DNA of 6,553 nucleotides from an uncultured bacterium. Its GTDB lineage: Bacteria; Actinomycetota; Actinomycetes; S36-B12. Shown piece by piece: positions 1 through 4,527 of the stretch (position 1 is the first letter of the stretch; every line of letters starts with the position of its first letter). Location: positions 1-6,553 of the forward strand of contig CAITYI010000211.1 of NCBI GenBank assembly GCA_903896585.1. The letters run 5' to 3'. The notes under the pieces were generated by a model, which was not told the origin of the DNA, did not search any database, and was given only the letters and a program-made list of their open reading frames with translations. The translations under genes and the position numbers were made by a program.

Positions 1-584
1 GCAGCCTTGGTGAAAATACCGCCGCCGACGCGCATGAACATGGCGAGAAGTGCGGCACCAAAACCGAAGCCCTCGAGAACCTTGGGTGCTTCCCCTTGGT
101 AGACCAGCACAACCAGTGCCGCACCAAAGAGACCCAGACCAACGGTGAACATGCCGGCCACACCACCGGTGCGGAATGCGATCTTCATGGCCTTTTGCTC
201 GGTGGAGTCATTCGCCGCTGCGGCTACCCGGACATTGCCGCGCACGGCGAGCCACATGCCCATGTACCCGGTGATCCCGGAGAACACTGCACCGACAAGG
301 AAGAAGATACTTCTTCCGATTCGTTCGTTATTGGTCTCTGCTGGCAGCAGGAAGAGCACAAAGAAGACCACGACACCGAATACGGCGAGAGTCTTGAACT
401 GCCTGTTGAGATAGGCGGAGGCTCCCTCTTGAATGGCTCCAGCGATTTCCTGCATGCGGGCGGTTCCTTGGCTGGCGGACAGTACGTCCCGTACCAGAAT
501 GGCCGCTACCACAAGGGCCGCGATGGCTATGGCAGCAACAATGACCACGAGGGTCAGGTTTGTGCCCACTAACTCGATTTCCAT
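1..584 (-). CDS. hppA: Membrane-bound proton-translocating pyrophosphatase HppA (N-terminal part, cut by window edge)
   Basis: Integral membrane pump that hydrolyses cytoplasmic pyrophosphate and moves H+ across the membrane. The visible 194 complete codons read as an HppA N-terminus. TM1 lies at about residues 9-31, followed by a cytoplasmic stretch with QEGASAYLNRQ (52-62). TM2 is at about 66-81, and then come GRSIFFLVGAVFSG (90-103), GYMGMWLAVRGNVRVAAAA (106-124), KAMKIAFRTGGV and the family block AMFMRVGGGIFTKA (181-194). The frame is open to the edge. The pyrophosphate-binding DVGADLVGKVE motif would follow immediately, so the catalytic residues and the position that sets K+ dependence lie outside. 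The ATG at 584 has a good Shine-Dalgarno (GAGGAG, about 590-595). The gene lies 113 bp downstream of the STAS gene on the same strand and could be co-transcribed or have its own promoter. The family identity is clear; the ion specificity cannot be judged here. Confidence 0.95.
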   Translation of the reverse strand, partial: MEIELVGTNLTLVVIVAAIAIAALVVAAILVRDVLSASQGTARMQEIAGAIQEGASAYLNRQFKTLAVFGVVVFFVLFLLPAETNNERIGRSIFFLVGAVFSGITGYMGMWLAVRGNVRVAAAANDSTEQKAMKIAFRTGGVAGMFTVGLGLFGAALVVLVYQGEAPKVLEGFGFGAALLAMFMRVGGGIFTKA

Positions 585-616
585 GAATCTCCTCTGTAAC
601 TTTCATTGGCGTACCC

Positions 617-632
617 GACTCCCAATGGAGTC
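617..632 (-). promoter_or_regulatory. Small hairpin in the hppA leader
   Basis: GACTCC and GGAGTC form a perfect 6-bp inverted repeat around a 4-base loop, about 22 bases upstream of the hppA Shine-Dalgarno. Further upstream in the same 113-bp gap, GTGGG (660-664) can pair either with CCCA at 655-658 (using TGGG, 661-664) or with CCCAC at 675-679, so two mutually exclusive short stems are possible. There is no U-tract, so none looks like an intrinsic terminator. I could not place a convincing -35/-10 pair. A role in hppA translation or mRNA stability is inference only. Confidence 0.3.
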
Positions 633-697
633 TCTAAACATGAGGGGGAGCCTACCCATGTGGGCGGAGAAATACCCACGACCCAGCAAAAGTAGTC

Positions 698-1045
698 CTA
701 GATCACACTGATGGCGGATTCATTGGTGGGGTAAATGCTCAGGAAGGTGTTGACTCGGGTGGTTTCCACCACTCGAGCGACCTTGGGGACGCTGATCACG
801 AACCGGCACTCAACTCCCTTGGCCACCGCAGCTTTGTGGCAGGTGATCAAGACGCTCAAACCCGTTGAATCCATGAACGGGACCCCGTCGAGGTTGACCA
901 CGACCACGGGCGTGGATTCGCCCAGCAGCGCCAGCACCGCTCCCCTGAAGACTTCACTGGACTCAATATCAAGGTCTCCGACAAAAGAAATAACCGGAAA
1001 AACATCCCCGCTCACCCCGTGGAGATCGGCCGTCGCCCAATCCAT
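698..1045 (-). CDS. STAS-domain anti-sigma factor antagonist, BldG/SpoIIAA-like
   Basis: A 115-residue single STAS domain. In the family, the unphosphorylated antagonist binds an anti-sigma kinase and frees its sigma factor; phosphorylation of one serine switches this off. The first strand is FPVISFVGDLDIESS (about residues 16-30). The core is VVVNLDGVPFMDSTGLSVLI (48-67), with the phosphoacceptor in the canonical DSTGL motif at Ser60. The domain ends with VARVVETTRVNTFLSIYPTNESA. Length matches BldG/RsbV-type proteins. No Shine-Dalgarno precedes the ATG at 1045, so the mRNA may be leaderless. An in-frame GTG at 1015 (residue 11) would still leave a complete domain. The gene is divergent from the helicase and precedes hppA. 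No RsbW-type kinase lies beside it in this window, unlike many bldG-type loci. Function as an antagonist is firm by family; its partner is unknown. Confidence 0.9.
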   Translation of the reverse strand: MDWATADLHGVSGDVFPVISFVGDLDIESSEVFRGAVLALLGESTPVVVVNLDGVPFMDSTGLSVLITCHKAAVAKGVECRFVISVPKVARVVETTRVNTFLSIYPTNESAISVI

Positions 1046-1089
1046 GCGGCAACTGTGGCACAGAATTTCACACCGGAGTGCGGAAAAGC

Positions 1090-1101
1090 CGAGAATTCTC
1101 G
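1090..1101. promoter_or_regulatory. 12-bp perfect palindrome in the STAS/helicase divergent intergenic region
   Basis: CGAGAATTCTCG is a perfect palindrome with no spacer. It sits 45 bp upstream of the STAS ATG and 43 bp before the preferred helicase GTG. This central position between two divergent starts suits an operator shared by both genes. No regulator is identified, and a 12-bp palindrome can arise by chance. If the helicase really starts at 1019 the site would be coding. Confidence 0.3.
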
Positions 1102-1144
1102 ACCTGCAAGACCGAATGTCAGCTCACCCCACCAAGATGGGCGA

Positions 1145-3454
1145 GTGCCCATTGAAAGTGACCCATTCCTAGCCGTTGTGCAGGAGACCGGTCAAGAGTG
1201 CATTCACCGGGAGGTGATCCCCGGGAGCCCGGGCACAACCGGGGTGTGGCCGGATTGGGTCAATTCAGACTTCATCCAAGCATTAGCCACCGCTGGAATT
1301 ACCGAACCGTGGCTGCACCAGGTTGAGTTCGCCCAAGCAGCCCAGCAGGGTCAGCATTCAATACTTTCCACCGGAACGGCATCTGGTAAAACAATTGCGT
1401 TCGCGGCACCCGCACTCACGGCGGCAGCGGATTCCGGAACCGTTCTTTATCTCGCCCCCACCAAGGCTCTCGCTGCAGATCAACTCTCCACAATTACCCA
1501 ATGGAAAATCCCCGGTGTTCGCGCGGCCACCCTGGATGGAGATACCCCACGGGAGGAACGTCAGTGGGTACGGGCTCACGCCAACTACATTCTGACTAAT
1601 CCGGACATGCTGCACTACAGTCTGCTGCCCGGGCACCGACACTGGGCGCGCTTCCTGCGGCACCTGCAGTTCATTGTGATTGACGAAGCACATATATATA
1701 GGGGTGTTTTTGGAGCCCATGTCGCCTTGATCGTGCGACGGTTGCTGCGCATCGCGCATAAATATGGTGCCAGTCCCACCGTGCTAGCCGCCAGTGCGAC
1801 CACGGGCAATCCGCAGCTCACCCTGGAAAAACTCATTGGTCAGCAATGTGGTCCTATTTCGGCTTTTTCGATCAACACGGCTGCCACCCCAAAGCGCACT
1901 TTCTATTTTTGGCAGCCACCTGAGTTGCCCCGTGAATACTCCGGTGCTGCCACCCGGCGCGGCACCCTCGACGAAGCCGCACATATTTTGGCTCGAGTGG
2001 TACCCACCGGGCAGCAAGCCGTCGCATTTGCCCGAAGTCGCAAGGGCGTTGAATATCTCTCCCAAACCACTCAGGATCTTCTAGCCCGACAACTCCCCAA
2101 CCAATCAACTGAATCTGGCCGGTCACCGAAATCCGAGCAACCGGTGCGCGCCTATCGCGGCGGTTACCTGGCCCACGAACGCAGGGAGTTGGAACGTGAT
2201 TTGCGTTCCGGTGCCATTCGAGCCATGGCGGCCACCAATGCACTTGAGTTGGGAATTGACATCACCGGACTTGATGTTGTGATCACCGCTGGGTGGCCTG
2301 GGACAAAAGCGTCGCTGTGGCAGCAGGTTGGCCGCGCCGGTCGCGCTGGTGCGGATGCCACCGCAATTTTCATTGCCCGTGAGGATCCATTGGATACCTA
2401 TATTGCCCAGCACCCCGAAGTTTTCTTTGACTCTGGGATCGAAGTCTCACTTGCACACCCGAGTAACCCCCATGCACTCGCACCGCACCTGTGCGCGGCT
2501 GCACAGGAATTGCCATTGACCGAATCCGATCTCGACCTGTGGTTTCCAGAAAACTCCCGCGAAGTTGTCAACGAACTCGTGTCAAATGAAATGCTGCGCG
2601 CCCGACCCACCGGTTGGTACTGGACCAAGAATGAAAGTGCAACTTCCTTAGCCGATTTGCGCGGCACGGGCGGCGAGGTTATTCGAGTCGTAGAAGTGGA
2701 TACCGGAAGGCTCTGCGGCTATGTTGATCACGCCGCATCCCACCGCACGGTGCATGAAGGTGCCGTGTACATCCATCAGAGTGAGACTTTTGTTGTCAAC
2801 GAACTAGATCTTGGCTCAGCTGTCGCTTTGGTAACCGCAGAAGATGTCGACTACACAACCTATGCTCGCGAGGTCAGCGATATTCAGGTGACTTCAACTC
2901 GGCTGAATCGACAAGTAACCCCTCACGTGAAAATTTCCTGGGGCAGTGTCGAGGTGTCTTCACAAACGGTGGCTTTCACCAAACGGCATATTGCCGGTGA
3001 GAACCTGGGTACCTTTCCACTGGATCTACCCGTTCGAACCCTGTACACAGATGCCGTGTGGTGGACATTTCCCTCGGATCATTTACCCCTGGAACACGTG
3101 GAACTAGCTGGAGCCATTCACGGTGCCGAACATGCCAGCATTGGCATTCTTCCTCTTTTTGCCAGTTGTGACAGATGGGATATTGGCGGTGTCTCCACTG
3201 TCCTGCATCAGGACACGGAAAGTACAACTATTTTTATTTACGATGGACTCGCAGGCGGCGCCGGAATTTCTGAATTCGGTTATCACAATGCCGGTCAATG
3301 GATTAAGGCAACTCTTGATGCCGTTGCAACCTGCCGCTGTGAATCCGGTTGCCCTTCCTGCATTCAATCCCCCAAATGTGGGAATGGAAATGAGCCACTG
3401 GATAAACGTGGCGCCATTGCCGTTCTCACTCTGATATCTGAGCTGGCCGAGTAG
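1145..3454 (+). CDS. DEAH-box superfamily 2 helicase with C-terminal DUF1998/MZB zinc motif (MrfA/YprA-like)
   Basis: ATP-dependent DNA helicase of the MrfA/Hrq1-like group; Bacillus MrfA acts in mitomycin C repair. With the GTG at 1145 it is 769 residues. Walker A TGTASGKT is at 76-83, PTKALA at about 105-110, TNPDML at 151-156 and the DEAH box at 180-183. SAT follows at 217-219, motif V ATNALELGID at 363-372 and motif VI QQVGRAGRAG at 393-402. The C-terminal region has CDRWDIGGVST and YDGLAGGAG. It ends in a cysteine cluster spaced C-x3-C-x2-C-x5-C (residues 732, 736, 739, 745), the metal-binding signature of the family. The open frame extends back to a GTG at 1019, giving 811 residues. That start would overlap the divergent STAS gene by 27 bp, has no Shine-Dalgarno, and adds an N-terminus unlike the family. 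The GTG at 1145 has a weak AAGATGG upstream. The 3' end overlaps the tad operon end by 29 bp. The family call is firm, the start is not, and the repair role is inferred. Confidence 0.93.
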   Translation: MPIESDPFLAVVQETGQECIHREVIPGSPGTTGVWPDWVNSDFIQALATAGITEPWLHQVEFAQAAQQGQHSILSTGTASGKTIAFAAPALTAAADSGTVLYLAPTKALAADQLSTITQWKIPGVRAATLDGDTPREERQWVRAHANYILTNPDMLHYSLLPGHRHWARFLRHLQFIVIDEAHIYRGVFGAHVALIVRRLLRIAHKYGASPTVLAASATTGNPQLTLEKLIGQQCGPISAFSINTAATPKRTFYFWQPPELPREYSGAATRRGTLDEAAHILARVVPTGQQAVAFARSRKGVEYLSQTTQDLLARQLPNQSTESGRSPKSEQPVRAYRGGYLAHERRELERDLRSGAIRAMAATNALELGIDITGLDVVITAGWPGTKASLWQQVGRAGRAGADATAIFIAREDPLDTYIAQHPEVFFDSGIEVSLAHPSNPHALAPHLCAAAQELPLTESDLDLWFPENSREVVNELVSNEMLRARPTGWYWTKNESATSLADLRGTGGEVIRVVEVDTGRLCGYVDHAASHRTVHEGAVYIHQSETFVVNELDLGSAVALVTAEDVDYTTYAREVSDIQVTSTRLNRQVTPHVKISWGSVEVSSQTVAFTKRHIAGENLGTFPLDLPVRTLYTDAVWWTFPSDHLPLEHVELAGAIHGAEHASIGILPLFASCDRWDIGGVSTVLHQDTESTTIFIYDGLAGGAGISEFGYHNAGQWIKATLDAVATCRCESGCPSCIQSPKCGNGNEPLDKRGAIAVLTLISELAE

Positions 3455-3797
3455 CGCGAGCACTCACCCGGAGTTGATCAACAAATAGCTGTAACAAACC
3501 GAATTCACTCGGTTGCGTGCTGACAGAAATGTGAACTACTTGACTTTCCACCACGCAGGAATCCACGGTCACGGCATTTGCCTGCGCAATGTTTACCGCT
3601 GCGGTGCACGGGTCTCCAAGGCTCTGGCCGGCCGCCAACGCAGCGAGATCTGCAAAACTACCGAGATTGGCGCGAATAATGGCTAGTTGCAGCACCGCAA
3701 TCGCAATAAAACCTGCGCCGACAATCACGGCGCTCAGAGCAATGGCAAGTAGTGAAACACTTCCCTTCTCACAAGAAAAACCGGGTGCCCGCCGCAT
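3426..3797 (-). CDS. TadE-like pseudopilin of the helicase/secretion neighbourhood family (Rv3654c-like)
   Basis: A 123-residue single-pass protein, probably a minor pseudopilin of the Tad pilus. A short basic leader ends in EKG (10-12), followed by a hydrophobic segment at about 14-42 and then the family-typical ADLAALAAG (49-57). Two cysteines follow (Cys64 in GDPC, Cys81 in VDSC), a spacing I recall from this family and compatible with an extracytoplasmic disulfide. The segment after Gly12 lacks the +5 glutamate of true prepilins. The ATG at 3797 is chosen because it lies one base after the tadE stop (TGA-C-ATG), with GGAG about 8 bases upstream. The open frame reaches 3881, but that would overlap tadE deeply and add a non-family N-terminus. 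It is the last gene of the operon, and its final codons overlap the helicase 3' end. The precise role in the pilus is unknown. Confidence 0.82.
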   Translation of the reverse strand: MRRAPGFSCEKGSVSLLAIALSAVIVGAGFIAIAVLQLAIIRANLGSFADLAALAAGQSLGDPCTAAVNIAQANAVTVDSCVVESQVVHISVSTQPSEFGLLQLFVDQLRVSARATRPAQISE

Positions 3798-3798
3798 G

Positions 3799-4236
3799 TC
3801 AGTAGCTCCACTCGCGCGGTGCGGTGTGGGATTGCGTGAGTTGCACGGTTGCAAAGTTAATGAGACCCGAGAGTCCCTCACCTTGCTTTGACGTGTGCAC
3901 GGTTACCGATTCCGCTGACCATTGCAGTTCAATGTCCGCCTGGGGTTCCCTGCTGGAAAAGTTTGCCACGACAGTTTCCGGCTCAGCACCGCGAGCGAGT
4001 TCACGTGCAGCCGTTCGCGTTGCGTCACTGAGTGCGAGGGTCTGCATTCCTAGGCCCAACAGTGAAATGAAAACAAATGTGACAACCAGGAGAACAGGAA
4101 CCATGAGTGCGGTTTCTATTGTCGCCATGCCACGGTCGCAGGTCCTACCAGCTGCCGGACATCGCTCAAGAAGTGCGCGCGCACCCCAACAACCAGAGGC
4201 TTGGTGGCCAGGGTGCGCGCGGTATCTGGATTGCAT
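3799..4236 (-). CDS. tadE: TadE family pseudopilin
   Basis: Predicted 145-residue minor pseudopilin of the Tad apparatus. A basic leader ends in DRG, followed by MATIE and a hydrophobic segment at about 42-66. Gly36 at -1 and Glu41 at +5 match the prepilin-peptidase consensus. DATRTAARELARG (71-83) is the conserved region after the membrane helix, followed by a periplasm/cell-wall-side domain. Two starts are possible. The ATG at 4236 overlaps the pilin stop (TAATG), which implies coupling, and is the only ATG/GTG/TTG start that keeps the -1 glycine without a deep overlap of the pilin gene. The ATG at 4128 would give 109 residues starting exactly at MATIE, has only a weak AGGA-like site, and would leave a 107-bp gap containing a strong inverted repeat. 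I prefer 4236. The 36-residue leader is long and contains three cysteines, which is unusual. Confidence 0.82.
   Translation of the reverse strand: MQSRYRAHPGHQASGCWGARALLERCPAAGRTCDRGMATIETALMVPVLLVVTFVFISLLGLGMQTLALSDATRTAARELARGAEPETVVANFSSREPQADIELQWSAESVTVHTSKQGEGLSGLINFATVQLTQSHTAPREWSY
4177..4220 (-). repeat. Strong GC-rich inverted repeat just downstream of the pilin gene
   Basis: GCGCGCACCC (4177-4186) and GGGTGCGCGC (4211-4220) form a perfect 10-bp stem around a 24-base loop that can itself pair weakly (ACCA/TGGT). In the transcript it begins 16 bases after the pilin stop codon. No U-run follows, so it is not a classic intrinsic terminator. It could slow 3' exonucleases or partially end transcription, which would raise pilin output over the downstream tadE genes. 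It lies inside the tadE leader if tadE starts at 4236. One arm is also part of a 12-bp palindrome, GTGCGCGCGCAC (4173-4184). Confidence 0.5.
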
Positions 4237-4427
4237 TAGCTGAAGAACTTGGAGAGCACGCCTGAGATCAGGTTCCAAATGAGATCCCGCAAGGCATCAC
4301 TGGTGAGCAACTTCAAGAGCAAGCCGCCGAGTCCGGCGACCGCAACGGTGCCGACCGCATACTCGGCTGTGGTGAGCCCGGAATCGCCCTTGATGGTGGT
4401 AAGTGCTTTCGCGGTATTTATTGACAT
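4236..4427 (-). CDS. Flp-type (DUF4244) prepilin, major Tad pilin candidate
   Basis: A 63-residue class III-type prepilin. The leader is 17 residues (MSINTAKALTTIKGDSG), then comes LTTAEY, so Gly17 is -1 with Glu at +5 and Tyr at +6: the Flp processing motif G/xxxxEY. Cleavage would leave a mature peptide of 46 residues. It has a hydrophobic helix, AVGTVAVAGLGGLLLKLL, and a C-terminal amphipathic stretch ending KFFS. In actinobacteria this position between tadC and tadE is filled by DUF4244 proteins (Rv3656c-like). The ATG at 4427 has an excellent Shine-Dalgarno, AAGGAGG, 8 bases upstream. The stop overlaps the tadE start (TAATG). The gene sits between two hairpins and behind the operon's only long gap, consistent with separately boosted expression. 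I am confident of the pilin-like nature; that it is the major subunit is inferred from position and motif. Confidence 0.88.
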   Translation of the reverse strand: MSINTAKALTTIKGDSGLTTAEYAVGTVAVAGLGGLLLKLLTSDALRDLIWNLISGVLSKFFS

Positions 4428-4435
4428 GATTTATT

Positions 4436-4442
4436 CCTCCTT
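4436..4442 (-). promoter_or_regulatory. Consensus Shine-Dalgarno of the pilin gene
   Basis: AAGGAGG, 8 bases before the ATG at 4427, is the strongest ribosome binding site in the window. The neighbouring tadB and tadC starts have weak sites and rely on overlap with the upstream stop. It fits a gene needed in excess over the rest of its operon. Confidence 0.75.
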
Positions 4443-4444
4443 GT

Positions 4445-4461
4445 GCACCGCGGATCGGTGC
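4445..4461 (-). promoter_or_regulatory. Hairpin immediately upstream of the pilin ribosome binding site
   Basis: GCACCG (4445-4450) and CGGTGC (4456-4461) form a perfect 6-bp GC-rich stem with a 5-base loop. In the mRNA it ends two bases before AAGGAGG. It may protect the 5' end of a processed pilin transcript or modulate ribosome access. There is no U-run, so it is not an intrinsic terminator. Confidence 0.45.
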
Positions 4462-4481
4462 TCAAGTGGAGACTGCTGCAC

Positions 4482-4511
4482 GCAAACTCACCTAAACAGA
4501 TGCAAACTCAC
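4482..4511. repeat. 10-bp direct repeat with 20-bp periodicity upstream of the pilin gene
   Basis: GCAAACTCAC occurs at 4482-4491 and again at 4502-4511 (GTGAGTTTGC on the coding strand). The start-to-start distance is exactly 20 bp, close to two helical turns, so both copies face the same side of the DNA. It sits in the 100-bp gap between tadC and the pilin gene. The octamer TGTGCACC also recurs at 4442-4449 and 4515-4522, bracketing the gap. This layout suits tandem binding of a regulator near a pilin promoter, but I see no clear -35/-10 pair and the binding protein is unknown. Confidence 0.4.
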
Positions 4512-4527
4512 GGCTGTGCACCACATG

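Noticed and set aside
96..572. Long plus-strand open frames across the left edge (158 and 89 residues)
   Set aside because: They are antisense to hppA, whose minus-strand frame matches the pyrophosphatase family closely. The plus-strand peptides have no recognisable domain and a composition typical of a shadow frame.
735..1172. 145-residue plus-strand frame over the STAS gene
   Set aside because: It is antisense to a well-defined STAS domain, extends into the start region of the helicase, and shows no domain of its own.
1358..2667. Several minus-strand frames of 69-133 residues inside the helicase
   Set aside because: The plus strand has continuous helicase motifs here. The minus-strand peptides are rich in Arg, Pro, Gly and Cys with no domain, as expected of antisense shadows.
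3426..3480. Intrinsic terminator between the convergent helicase and tad operon
   Set aside because: No stem followed by a U-run is visible on either strand, and the coding regions overlap.
4177..4220. Rho-independent terminator after the pilin gene
   Set aside because: The stem is strong but no U-tract follows on the coding strand, and tadE continues immediately downstream. I list it as an inverted repeat instead.
3824..4243. 139-residue plus-strand frame across the tadE region
   Set aside because: It is antisense to tadE, whose membrane helix and processing motif are clear.
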